Assembly: GCF_018991925.1 (NCBI RefSeq) | Contig: NW_024727654.1 | Coordinates: 487,501-551,500 of the forward strand | From: Homarus americanus | Lineage: Eukaryota; Arthropoda; Malacostraca; Decapoda; Nephropidae | Direction: 5' to 3' | Length of the DNA stretch: 64,000 nucleotides | In this document: positions 1 through 63,780 of the stretch, piece by piece | Numbering within the stretch: the first letter of the stretch is position 1 | Layout: the number at the start of each line of letters is the position of its first letter | The notes under the pieces: generated by a model | Seen by the model: only the letters and a program-made list of their open reading frames with translations | The model's database searches: none | Told to the model about the DNA's origin: nothing | Position numbers and translations under genes: made by a program

Positions 1-1170
1 TGTGGTGTGTGATGGTGGTGGTGGTGGTGTGTGATGGTGGTGGTGGTGGTGGTGTGTGATGGTGGTGTGTGATGGTGGTGGTGGTGGTGGTGTGGTGATG
101 GTGGTGTGTGGTGGTGGTGTGTGATGGTGGTGGTGTGTGGTGGTGGTGTGTGTGGTGGTGGTGTGTGATGGTGGTGTGTGATGGTGGTGGTGAGTGGTGG
201 TGGTGGTGGTGGTGGTGTGATGGTGGTGTGCTGGTGGTGATGTGTGATGGTGGTGGTGTGTGATGGTGGTGGTGTGTGATGGTGGTGTGTGATGGTGGTG
301 TGGTGGTGGTGGTGTGTGATGGTGGTGTGTGATGGTGGTGGTGTGTGATGGTGGTGGTGGTGGTGGTGTGTGATGGTGGTGGTGTGGTGGTGGTGGTGGT
401 GGTGGGGTGGTGGTGGTGGTGTGGTGGTGGTGGTGGTGGTGGTGGTGGTGGTGTGGTGGTGGTGGTGGTGGTGTGGTGGTGGTGGTGGTGTGTGATGGTG
501 GTGTGTGATGGTGGTGGTGTGGTGGTGGTGGTGGTGTGGTGATGGTGGTGTGATGGTGGTGGTGTGTGGTGGTGGTGGTGGTGTGTGATGGTGGTGTGTG
601 GATGGTGGTGTGTGATGGTGGTGTGATGGTGTTGGTGTGTGATGGTGGTGGTGGTGTGTGGTGGTGGTGGTGGTGGTGGTGGTGGTGGTGGTGGTGTGTG
701 ATGGTGGTGTGTGGTGGTGGTGGTGGTGGTGGGTGGTGGTGGTGGTGGGTGGGTGGTGGTGGTGGTGGTGTGGTGGTGGTGTGATGGTGGTGGTGTGTGA
801 TGGTGGTGTGATGGTGGTGGTGTGTGATGGTGGTGGTGGTGTGTGGTGGTGGTGGTGGTGTGTGGTGGGTGGTGGTGGTGTGTGATGGTGGTGTGTGGTG
901 GTGGTGGTGGTGGTGGTGGTGGGTGGTGGTGGTGTGGTGGTGGTGTGTGATGGTGGTGATGGTGGTGTGTGATGGTGGTGGTGTGTGTGGTGGTGGTGTG
1001 TGGTGGTGGTGGTGTGTGGTGGTGGTGGTGTGTGTGGTGGTGGTGTGTGGTGGTGGTGGTGTGTGGTGGTGTGTGTGGTGGTGGTGTGGTGTGGTGATGT
1101 GTGGTGGTGGTAGTAATAGAAGTAATGTTGGTGGTGGTGGTGGTAGTAATAGTGGTGGTGATGGGCGCCA
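1..1170. repeat. GGT/GTG trinucleotide satellite
   Basis: Almost pure (GGT)n with GTGTGTGAT interruptions for more than 1.1 kb. The long open frames here (poly-Val, poly-Gly, poly-Trp) only reflect the triplet repeat and are not genes. The interruptions recur as a GTGTGATGGTGGT unit, so the array is compound rather than a simple triplet run. It probably continues to the left of the window. Confidence 0.95.
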
Positions 1171-1436
1171 AGGGTTTTAGTGGTGGTCGCCGAGGGTGGT
1201 AGTGGTGGGCGCCGAGGGTGGTCGGTGAGGCCAGGAGTAATACACGTAGACCGACCATTAACCTGCATGACCCGAGTCTTGACCACCGGCAGGAGGAGGA
1301 GGAGCAGGAGGAACAATAGGAGGAGGAGCGGAGGAGGCAGGGGGGAGGAGGAAGGGCACAGTCGCTACTCCACGGCCGGTCTTAAATTGGGGAGTCCAAC
1401 TTGTCAACATGAAAGAGGACACCGGACAGGAATTAT
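1171..1436. other. Unique spacer between satellites
   Basis: GC-rich, AGG-rich spacer with no recognisable gene. A frame is open on the + strand but it runs on into the minisatellite at 1437, so I give it no coding weight. Confidence 0.5.
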
Positions 1437-2215
1437 TCTCACAACATCCTACACACGTTCTCTCTCTCACAACATCCTACACACGTTCTCTCTCTCTCAC
1501 AACATCCTACACACGTTCTCCTCACAACATCCTACACATGCTCTCTCTCACAACATCCTACACACGTTCTCTCTCTCACAACATCCCTACACACGTTCTC
1601 TCTCACAACATCCTACACACGTTCTCTCCTCAACATCCCCACACGTTCCTCTCTCTACAACATCCTACACACGTTATCTCTCTCTCACAACATCCTACAC
1701 ACGTTCTCTCTCTCACAACATCCTACACACTCCCTCTCTCACAACATCCTACACACGATCTCTCACAACATCCTACACACGCTCTCTCTCTCTCACGACA
1801 TCCTACACACGTTCTCTCTCTCTACAACATCCTCCACACTTTCTCTCTCACAACATCCTCACACGTTCTCTCTCTCACAACATCCTACACACGTTCTCTC
1901 ACAACATCCTACACACGCTCTCTCACAACATCCTCACACACGTTCTCTCACAACATCCTACAACGTTTCTCTCACAACATCCTACACACGTTCTCTCTCT
2001 CTCACAACATCCTACACATGTCTCTCTCACAACATCCCACACACGTCCTCTCTCACAACATCCTACACACGTTCTCTCTCACAACATCCTACACACGTCT
2101 TCTCTCTCACAACATCCTACACACGCTCTCTCACAACATCCTACACACGTTCCTCTCTCACAACATCATACACACGTTCTCTCTCTCACAACATCCACAC
2201 ATCCTTCTCTTTATC
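1437..2215. repeat. 26-bp minisatellite (ACAACATCCTACACACGTTC unit)
   Basis: About 30 tandem copies of a roughly 26-bp unit, CTCTCTCACAACATCC followed by TACACACGTT, with unit lengths varying by 2-bp steps in the CT run and by small indels. Two long open frames cross it only because the unit lacks stops. It lies upstream of the first visible Wnt exon, in intron sequence. Confidence 0.93.
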
Positions 2216-2265
2216 TCTATCCACCAAAACTACCTACCCTACTTACCCTCCTCTCTCACCAACCC

Positions 2266-2405
2266 CAAATCTATTTCACCCAATCTATTTCACCCAATCT
2301 ATTTCACCCAACCTACTACCCATCTATTTCACCCAATCTATTTCACCCAATCTATTTCACCCAACCTACTTCACCCAATCTATTTCACCCAATCTACTTC
2401 AATCT
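2266..2405. repeat. 13/14-bp minisatellite (CTATTTCACCCAA)
   Basis: About ten tandem copies of CTATTTCACCCAAT with CTACTT variants, directly after the 26-bp array and just before the Wnt exon acceptor. Confidence 0.9.
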
Positions 2406-2460
2406 ATAAACTCCCAATGACCATCGTATCTTTTTCTTCTTTTTTTTCCCCCCCCAATAG

Positions 2461-22634
<20,174 letters not shown>

Positions 22635-23540
22635 CTTCACTTCACGCCTCCAAAACTGGCTTCATTTGCACCCCCCCCCCCCTCGTCCATATTATAATGT
22701 CGTTCACACCTGTATTTGACTTCATTCACACCTGTCTTTGTCTACAGCCTCGCTCACAACTGATGCCATTCATACCTGTCCCCGTTCACAAGTGACGTCG
22801 TTCACATCTGTCTTCCTCTTCCTCATGTCATTTATATACGTCATCGCGCACAACTGATGTCATTCACCCACGGCCAATGTTCCTCACAGCTCCTACGTCA
22901 CCTGCCAGGCCTGCATAGAGTGGTATGATGTCCACACCTGTACAAGAGTTATGTGTCACAGCTGACCTCACTCAGAGTCCATTTCACTAATAACTGTTCC
23001 GACTCACAGCTGATGTTATTCACACTTTTAACTGACTTCATTCGCACCTGCAAAAGACTTTAATCACACTAGCACATAAGAATGGTCTTGCTCAAAGCTG
23101 TCGTCGCTAAGAGCTGTTATGACTCACAGTTGATGTCATTCACACTTTTAATTGACTTCATATACATCTGAAGTCCTATTCACAGCTGATTTAAGTCTTG
23201 GGTGATGTCATGCACACTTGTAATTGACTTTTTAACACCTGGTCTCACAGCTAACGTTGCTATTAGCTGATGTCGTTCACAACCAACGTCTCTCATATGA
23301 AAACGTCACTCAAATCTCGTCACACAAGACTTATCATAGTTGACATCACTCACATCTTAAAAGACTCACTACTACCTGTAAATGTCACTAAAATAATAAA
23401 TTTGCTCAAAACTGACCCCTCGCCTTCTGAAAAACGTCAAACAACTCAAGTCACTCAGTTAAAAAACTTTCCCATAACTTATGTCACTCAAAACAATCCT
23501 CACAACTGACACCATCATAAGTGATGTCATTACCTGTGCC
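22635..23540 (+). repeat. Degenerate repeat in the Wnt 3' flank
   Basis: About 900 bp built from loose copies of TTGACTTCATTCACACCTG, TGATGTCATTCACA and related words. The unit resembles the exon end itself (CACACCTGCAATTGACTTCA at 22620-22639). It probably includes the 3' UTR. No polyadenylation site is certain; an AATAAA lies near 23395. Confidence 0.75.
22890..22950 (+). pseudogene. Partial copy of the Wnt C-terminal exon
   Basis: SYVTCQACIEWYDVHTCT is encoded here, against [18 protein letters not shown] in the real exon 270 bp upstream. Cys spacing and length are identical. It is preceded by TTCCTCACAG, a possible splice acceptor at 22889. It could be a decayed duplicate or, less likely, an alternative terminal exon. 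Confidence 0.7.
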
Positions 23541-24397
23541 CCCCCCCCTCAGGCACACCGCGAGGCAGCCTAAGGGTATTTATAAAGAATCAGTCAGTCA
23601 GTCAGTCAGTCAGTCAGTCACGTTAGCTAATTAATCCGTCCCCGTGGAAAACTCTGCGGACATGCCCACTACAGTTTCACTCCTTTTTCTTCACTCACAA
23701 GTTCATCTGAGTACATCACAGCCCACATCCTTTGGTAGTGATCCCATGACAGTGTTGGTATATAAGATCAAAGTTTAAGGTTATCATACATCAAGGGAGG
23801 TCAAAGGTCTAGTTATTTTGGGGTATATCGCCGTCCGTTTTTGGTCTCTCTCTCTCTTCCTCTACCTCTACTTCTACTTATCCATCAATCCGTCCATCTA
23901 GGTGTTACGATTTTTGGGGCACTTTTAGGCTGAGTCAGTAGTGATCGTTTGGTACTACGCGTGTGTCCTCTATCTCAAGACAAGAATCTCCAGATTTTAT
24001 TTAGTCATAATGTACAAACTTCGCAATAATAAACTTATAATTAAATATGTATTGAGTATTGGATTTTCCTCCGACATACGTTATTGTGTGATGGCTCTGA
24101 TGACAGGGGTTAACTATAGCTACTATGGGGCAACGCAAACCGCCTATAGTTACTGGCACATAATGAGCTATAGGTAAAATATAGATGTAAGGACTGAGAC
24201 AAATGACCCGTCGGGTAGGTTATGTAAACGTAAGCAATGGGATCACCTGAGGTTTATTTCACCTCAAGATTAACAACCCTAACTCTAACCTAACATAGCC
24301 TAATGTAAAGTATCCTAAACTAACGTAACTTAACCTAACCTAACTGGCATTTGTTCTCTTGTCTTCCCAGCGAACTCGGAGGATGGAACGTAGACTA

Positions 24398-24401
<4 letters not shown>
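23541..24401. other. Intergenic, no gene seen
   Basis: Contains (CAGT)n at 23590-23620 and a stretch of CTAACCTAAC-like words at 24270-24345. No coding support. Confidence 0.5.

Positions 24402-24464
<63 letters not shown>
24402..24464. repeat. (CA)n microsatellite
   Basis: About 31 CA units. Confidence 0.98.
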
Positions 24465-24468
<4 letters not shown>

Positions 24469-24989
24469 CAATCCAAAATCCGTATCGTGCCAACTTTGAA
24501 CTCATGATTATGGATTTTTAAGTAAAGAGGGAGATACACGAAGGAAAATGTATAATTAAAAATGGTTGACATTAAATCCAAATGGGTACACTGACCAGAG
24601 TGGGTGGTGTGGACCTGACGCACTGGATAAATTACCCCAACCATTCTATCATATATGGCATTAGACGCTAACTACCATATAGATATTCATTCCATTTTGT
24701 CATTATTTTTATTTTAATAATTTTGTATCTAAATACCTATTATAAAGGGATATTACCACACAGTGATAGTCTTCAAGAATAGTTATAACCGGGTACGTTT
24801 ACTTGTAATGTTATCTGTCCAGCCCTGACCGAATATGTCATTTACGAGCAAGAGCAAAACACTTCCCTTACTCTTTTTTTACTTTTATCCTCTTCACCAC
24901 TGATCGGCTCGTTAACCGCTTGGGTGATCGGTCACGTCTCTGTTACGCAATGTTGGCAAGTACTGGGCATGTACTGGCTCCTGAATGTA

Positions 24990-25719
24990 CACTCGCACCA
25001 AAAAGTATTGGTGCTGGATGTGATCGACGACTTCCGAAACGATACGTATACACTGTGATGTGTCGGGAAGGTTGGTAAGTGTATCCTCATAACCCCTCCA
25101 CTAGGTGTTGCCATATGGCTGACAATCAGTGTGTTTGTTTCCTCTTTTCGGATTGTTGCTTTGTGTCGACTGAATGATGAGCGAGGGTTCGGTCTCGGTG
25201 AACGTGGGTATAAAACAGAGGCAATATGAAGCAGTAGAGATCTACACATGCCAGACGACATGGAAACCTCAGAGGGAACACGAGGAGCTATTATTGCCCT
25301 TCATAACGAAGGGTTCGGCGTCACAGATATTAGCCGGCGGGCTGGTGTCCACAGGAACACCGCTGCACGATGGATTCGGCGATACCTCGAAACTGGTGCT
25401 ACAGACGACAGGTCTCGGAGCGGCCGTCCACGCTGCACCACCCCTCAGGACCACCAGGTTGAGTGCTTTATTTGGTAACATAAATTAATGTGGCAATATT
25501 CACAAGTATCACAAATAATTTTGTTAACAGGGAGCTCCTCATATTTCATACTGTCTATTTATAACAGTTTGTTTCACTTGACCAGGCCATAGTAGCTGCT
25601 CAGCAGGATTACAGGGCTGCCAACATACGGCTGGAACAACTCGCCTTTCCCAATACCTATCGTCACAGGTCTCAAATTGTTCACACTACAGTATGCACCG
25701 ATACTTTTTGTTGCGAGTG
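24990..25719 (+). mobile_element. Deleted Tc1/mariner-type transposon with TIRs
   Basis: Inverted termini CACTCGCAMCAAAAAGTAT (about 27 bp imperfect) are flanked by TA on both sides (24988-24989 and 25720-25721). The interior encodes the N-terminal paired-type DNA-binding domain of a Tc1-like transposase from 25248: TRGAIIALHNEGFGVTDISR, then AGVHRNTAARWIRRYLETG, DRSRSGRPRCTT. The frame is interrupted at 25458-25585 by an intron-like insert and resumes as AIVAAQQDYRAANIRLEQL. It then runs into the right TIR, so the whole catalytic DDE domain is missing and the element cannot move by itself. Confidence 0.9.
25458..25585 (+). other. Intron-like insert in the transposase remnant
   Basis: 128 bp beginning gttgag and ending ttgaccag. 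Its removal restores one seamless frame (PQDHQ joined to AIVAAQQ, the expected Tc1 sequence). The boundary is also a 5-bp direct repeat, ACCAG at 25453-25457 and 25581-25585, as left by a small insertion. Confidence 0.8.
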
Positions 25720-25721
25720 TA

Positions 25722-27036
25722 CCTGAACCTACTCCAGTCAAGCCACATCCTGCCTGGTGTCCCGTCTCGTGGAGGTTAAACTTAGCTTTCAGGTATAACA
25801 GGAGTGAGGCTGTATGATCCAGAGTAGTCAGGATTCAGGTAATGGACTACTTATTATAACAGTACTGTGTTGTTACCAATTATAAACATACCCGTAATTC
25901 AATCATTAATTCAACAAAGAAAATAAATGGTACAAAATGAAATCACAAGAGAAAATTGAATCAAATCATTGGGTAACTTAATAAATTTCATCACTTTTTT
26001 TTCCAAAGAAATGCAGTATTATATATTTAATTGAACGAACGACGCACATTAACCACTTCGTCTACCCAGCCTTACCGGAAGTTACCGCTTGGGCTAGCCT
26101 GTACTTGAAGAGCTCTGGCGATGGAGCTTAAGCTTTAAGGCTACCAAGGATTTAGCACTAGACAGATACAGTAGATATTCAATACCGGGTATCATCAGGC
26201 AAGTTCATATTAGTTCAGTATATATAAAAGCAGTGCAGGGAGAAAACGTGGCCCAATTAAGTCATTTTAACCAAGGATACACTAAATAAAATGTCATTCA
26301 AATCTTATTTCCATTTGGGGTCAACACAGGATATACCACACCGTCGACAGAGCCCTGTACCCAAGGGTGCGTTTACTTGGCCAATTTGTTTGCTACGTAT
26401 CGCCCGGAATTGCTGAAGTGCACGCTGGGATAATTATACTATTTTTCTATGTGCCTAGACACTGGAAGCAATTAACAATGGTAAAAAGTAAGGCAATTTT
26501 ATCAAAGACAGCCGACAAAGCTATCAGATGCTTATTTCCAAGAGGTTCCATTTTTAGGCTACGTAATTTCCAGCGGCGGATCTAGACATCAAACACTTAC
26601 AGACATTTACAGACATTTACTAACCAAAAAGTTAAATGTTCAAACATTATATTTTCGACAATACAATAAGATTCTGTTAATTATATTGTTGATGCTCTTA
26701 CGTTCACTAGTAATTCTGAAGAGCGAATCGTTATCAATACCATATGCAATAAATAAAGTGCTTATAAAAACTTAGGAACGGTCAACATTGACATAAGTAG
26801 GTTTACGACCCACCTCTGTTCCTTTTGGTGATGTTGGAACAATTAAGAGCTTCATAAAATTTTCAAAGGTTTGTTTAGCGTTTCTCCAAACAAAAATTTA
26901 TATTTTCGAAATTAGAATGTAAAACTACGTCAGATTAATGTTTTTATTTTTTAATAATGTAGTTCATCAAACCGAAAATTTCTAAATAACTTAAGTTCTA
27001 TGGAAGAATTTAACCCTTAAACGATGAAGGGATTCA
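25722..27036. other. Intergenic, no gene seen
   Basis: Unique AT-rich sequence. Open frames up to about 70 codons show no family resemblance. Confidence 0.5.
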
Positions 27037-27256
27037 CGCCCAGAGTTTTTAACACCTTCTTCCGTTGGAGAGGGTCGTCGTGTGTTTCAACCCCGAGTTA
27101 AAAAAAAAAATAGTCCAAAATTATAAATTAATTTTATTGGAATTAGTTAATTTTACAGCCACACCACCCCGTCAAGTGCTGGACTGCGATGTCCTTCGGG
27201 GCTTTTTTTTTTTTTTACGGGTTGAAACACGACGACCGGGTGTTAAAAACTCCGGC
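27037..27256. repeat. Hairpin (foldback) element
   Basis: The arms are GAGTTTTTAACACC ... TCGTCGTGTGTTTCAACCCC with poly-A on the left, and poly-T, GGGTTGAAACACGACGACC ... GGTGTTAAAAACTC on the right. The left arm holds about 20 extra bases. The loop is AT-rich. No open frame of note. Confidence 0.82.
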
Positions 27257-31590
<4,334 letters not shown>

Positions 31591-32436
31591 ATCGCAAAGT
31601 GTTTATTGTCTATATTTTGTAAAAAAAAGACATTTGTTTTTTTCTTCAAAGGTCTCAAACTGTTATGATTGTGCTCAGGTGTCCAATGTGCATTTAATAT
31701 TTTTTAAATAGGAAGCAGGAATGTATACACAATGAAAATAACTCCTTCATAAACATATAAGCTTTGATAATCTTTACATTTAAAATTATGCACTGACACA
31801 GAACATTATACAAATAAATTTATTACAGTACATCATTAAATAATTACATCAGCATAATGAAGACGATGATCTCATTGAAAACACAAAACGGGTTTTTATA
31901 AATATTTAACGGGACACATCTATACACTTTACTTACAAAACATTACCTAGTGCAGCCACCTCCAAGTATCATAGTTCTATGTGTGGTTTATGACTAGTAG
32001 AATCTGAAACAAGGATATAAAGGATGCGTGAATATCACAGGAAATCCTATACAAAACTTGCATCTAATCATGCAAGTAAAAATGGTTTTGCAATGGAAAG
32101 TCAACTGTCAGTGCAAACAGACAAGGTGTATTAATGTGAGAAGGATAAAGAACATAACATGAAGTTGAAATTTGGCACAAAAAAATGGCATTAGGTCAAT
32201 AGTTAAATGATTGATTGTGGAATGATATCCATTTTTATGCCTGAGGAGACAAACAAAACATACCACTACCAAACACAATGTTCATATGGATACTGTACTC
32301 CGGAGATACTTGGCCACAGAGTGTCTCACAGGTCACTTGTAAATGTCAGAAATCCGTAAAAAAAATATTTGACATCAATGACTACAAGTCTCTACTTTTT
32401 AACCATTATTCTCTCCCACTTTTTGTATCAGATGGA
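31591..32436 (-). other. Probable UGGT 3' UTR
   Basis: Region downstream of the last supported UGGT coding exon. - strand AATAAA signals are present at 31819-31824 and 31602-31607. No further coding sequence was recognised. The end of the transcript is a guess. Confidence 0.35.
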
Positions 32437-60377
<27,941 letters not shown>

Positions 60378-60960
60378 CCTTGAAGTTTCTGAAGAGAGAA
60401 AAACTCTTTACTTCCATGCTTTTGTGGGGGCACTACCAAACCTTAATAACCTAACCTGGACCAATTTAATGCCATGTTCCTAGCCAGGGTGCCCCGGCCA
60501 TCAAGTCATGATTGGTGAGGGTTGCATCATAGTCGACACATGCTGATTTCATCGACAGACACTCATTTTACGTGATCAAAATATTGCTTTTACAGTATCT
60601 CCATGATTATCAATTTGCACAAGAAGTAACATAAAAGAAATTTTATTCAAATATTAATTTCTATATAAGAACCTATTTTCATCATGCAGTCCAGGTAATG
60701 TGCTAAACCGAATATTAACCAAACAAAGGAACTTACATAAACCAAACCTGAAACTAAGATCTAAAAAATATATATTTCCCACAAAAAAGTAAGAATGCAC
60801 ATGTGCAGGAGTATCGCATGACTAACACTTCTGCTGACTGGCTGAGTAAGAAGCAAACAATGTACAGTATATCCCCACGAACTTGTACTCTCTTAGGTGA
60901 AATAAAAAAGTGAAAAATAACTAAAATACAATAAATTTCCGGCGGAAATGCTATACTACA

Positions 60961-61090
60961 CAGCGAAACCTCCATATAACGGACATCTCTCACCATATAA
61001 TCCATTACTGTTTTTTTTTTACATATAACAGACCCTCGATATATGAAGGACTTTCATCTCAATACAACCCGTTAAATAGAGTTTTCACTG
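60961..61090. mobile_element. 130-bp pogo-like MITE
   Basis: Left CAGCGAAACCTCCATATAAC, right inverse CAGTGAAAACTCTATTTAAC. TA follows the right end; the left flank is TACTACA, so the TA there is offset. It lies between the UGGT 5' UTR exon and coding exon 1. Confidence 0.6.
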
Positions 61091-62558
61091 TAAAGTATTT
61101 TTTTTCTATCTCCATATATAAGAATCAATGTAAAGTTTCATGCATGGTCACTAGAGAATACTGTATTAATCAATTTTTCTACCAATGATAAAGGCCTCAT
61201 TACCTCAGGAAACATAAAAAACACAAGATGACATCATCAAAGCAGGCATATAAAAGCAACATGTCATTATTATTTACAGAAAAAAAATAGGGACAAAAAC
61301 CTGATTGGCTTCAGTCTTGAGTTAATACATGTAAATGGTAATTAAGAGAACACAGCTACCCCTAGAAAGAGTTCTGATCATTACAGTTTAATAAGTAGTG
61401 CGTTTTGGTAATACAGTCATGGAGGAGATGGCTAACACCAGAAGTTGTTCAATTTTGTTCATTACCTCCACAGATTTTCTAATCATTATAATAAGTACTT
61501 TAAAAAGGCAACTTTATATTTTAATTAAAAGTATCATTATTTTTTTATTCCCCATTTACAATCATTAATCACCTGTAGTAGGCATGTGCTTTGTACATGA
61601 ATAAATTAATTACTGTACTCTGCATTTACCATAAATACTTATAAAAATAATCTGTGGAGTCACCACATGTTGGCTGTTTGTTTACAACCGACTTCTGTGG
61701 TCCAGGTGTACTCTCATGTCCACAAAAAAAACATAAGATTACAACATGATGCTTCAACAAGTTGCTGTCATTGGTACCAGATAACAAAATACAGTAAGGA
61801 CTTTCTGATTAATATGGCGGTGGTCTGTCTCCTGGCTAGAAAGTGAGGGAAGATTAGGTAGGTTTCTTTGGTTGGTTAGGTACAGTATTAGGTTCGGTTA
61901 ATATCCGTCCATTGGCTGTCCGCAGGTTCCCGCGTGTTTACTTAAGGCTTTACTCCTCATTTGAGTCACTTGTCTCCTCCTTGTAGGTTAGGTAGGTTGG
62001 TTGGTTCCTTTGGTATGACAATTGTTTTTGTATGTTTTTTTTTGTGTCTTACTCAAACCTGACCTCTATTCATATGCAAATTAGCAGTTTGTTAAAAATG
62101 AAATATTAATTTTTTGCAAAAACCGATAATTTGCACATGAAATGAAGGTCAGATTTGAGTAAAACATACCAAAACCACCAAATAAACCTATTTTCGCTCC
62201 AAAACCTGAGTACAGCCAATGGACGAATATTTACTATAGGTTCTAGTAAATGTCGCTTCTTAAAATACTTCCAATAATGATAAGAACATGTGGAAATAAT
62301 AAAAGAAATCAAAGAACTTCTGGTGGTAGCGGTGTTCTCACACGTACTGAATAAATAAGTTTTCTTTTATATAAATTTTCCCTAAGATGGTTGGATGACC
62401 TGGGCAACTGGACTTAAATATTACCAAATAGTGTACTGTACTGATGAAATATCTAAAATATTCCCAAAAACTACTTGGTGCAATCTCTACTGCATACAGT
62501 ACATGCATAACAAGCCAATGAACAACTCGGTGTTAAATCAACTGTAGCCATATTTAAC
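61091..62558. other. UGGT 5' intron, nothing recognised
   Basis: AT-rich unique sequence with GGTTAGGTAGGTTGG-like words at 61850-62010. No exon or element with clear ends. Confidence 0.5.
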
Positions 62559-63033
62559 GGGTCCGACTAATTACCCAAATGTAGCCAAATATAGCCGGAA
62601 TGAAGTCAAATAATGGTCCTAGATGAATAAATCGGTCTGCCAATCACTTCTCGACTAGTATTTGGTGTCACAAAGTCACAAAAAATTGGTAAACTTAATT
62701 TAATCTGAGTTAATAGATCGAGTGCATGTAACTAACCTAACCTAACCTAACCTAACCTAACCACGACTAGTATTTGGTGTCACGAAGTCACAAAAAATTG
62801 GTAAACTTAATTTAATCTGAGTTAATAGATCAAGTGCATGTACCTAACCTAATCTAATCTAACCTAACCTAACCCAACACAACTCAGATTAAATTAAGTT
62901 TTCCAATTTTTTGTGACTTTCTGACACCAAATACTAGTCGAGAAGTGATTGTCAGACCGATTTATTCATGTAGGACCATTATTTGACTTCATTCCGGCTA
63001 CATTTGGCTACATTTGGGTAATTAGTCGGACCG
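62559..63033. mobile_element. 475-bp long-inverted-repeat element (MULE-like)
   Basis: Starts GGGTCCGACTAATTACCC and ends with its inverse. The arms are about 165 bp and highly similar (GTAGCCAAAT, GACCGATTTATTCAT, ACTAGTATTTGGTGTCA and so on). A 9-bp direct repeat ATATTTAAC flanks it (62550-62558, 63034-63042). The centre holds a second, tandem copy of part of the left arm and two (CTAAC)n runs. Long inverted arms with a 9-bp duplication suggest a Mutator-like element, but there is no transposase to confirm it. Confidence 0.85.
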
Positions 63034-63471
63034 ATATTTAACAAATGACACTTCTTGTAGTCAAGCAAAATTTTCCTGAAGTTTGTCCTCTGTGATACAG
63101 TATTTCACTCCTACAATATACTACAGTTAGGACACTTGAGTAAATCAACGGTACATGTAGCTTTTATATTCTATATATAAAAGTTCCTGTAACTGACAAG
63201 AACATAAGTAACACTGTCCAGAATAAGACTTAACCTGTTGGTGTGTGTACTTCAGGATATTTAATTCAGTCCCATTTGAGTAAAAAAAAAAGATTTATAA
63301 AACGAAAAACATCAATATCCCAATAAAGGAGTAAAATTGGGTAAGAAAGGTCAATCTTAAAGTAACAATAGTGGCCTCCCAACAAGCTATGACACCACTA
63401 TTGTAACTCTCTGCGACACATAAGTGAACCAACGTGTGTCTAGAGTTGCAGACAAGACTATGAGTTATTAC

Positions 63472-63600
63472 CTGCAGTTTAGTAAGCTTAAGAGTGTGGA
63501 GGCGGTAAAACCATCGTCTACTGTCAGTTGGTAAACACTTCAGCAACAACACATGTTTATAACTCTCACGATCTACGACTTAAACCGTTTAAGGTGACGA
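63472..63600 (-). other. UGGT: Probable UGGT 5' UTR exon
   Basis: A good donor, CTGCAG followed by gtaata, lies at 63471-63472 on the - strand. Coding exon 1 starts with an acceptor, so an upstream non-coding exon is required and this is the best candidate. The upper limit is a guess. Confidence 0.45.
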
Positions 63601-63780
63601 CCACTGCCACTATTAACGCTCCTTGATCCTTCAACACTGCCACCATTAACTCTACTTGATCCTCCAACACTGCCACTTTGATGCTCTTTTGTTTTATTGT
63701 TTACACGTCTTGACCCGCGTATACTACAGGCGGTCCAATCAGAGGCCGCCGTGTACTGTGAGCCACTGCCACCACACGGA
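63601..63780 (-). promoter_or_regulatory. Probable UGGT promoter region with CCAAT box
   Basis: The most CpG-rich stretch near the 5' end, with CCAAT at 63735-63739, followed after exactly nine bases by CCGTG. This resembles the ER stress element CCAAT-N9-CCACG but differs at two positions. A loose tandem repeat of CAACACTGCCACC lies at 63600-63680. Confidence 0.4.

Noticed and set aside
345..1180. Open frames of poly-Val, poly-Gly and poly-Trp
   Set aside because: Produced by the GGT triplet array; no start context, splice sites or domain.
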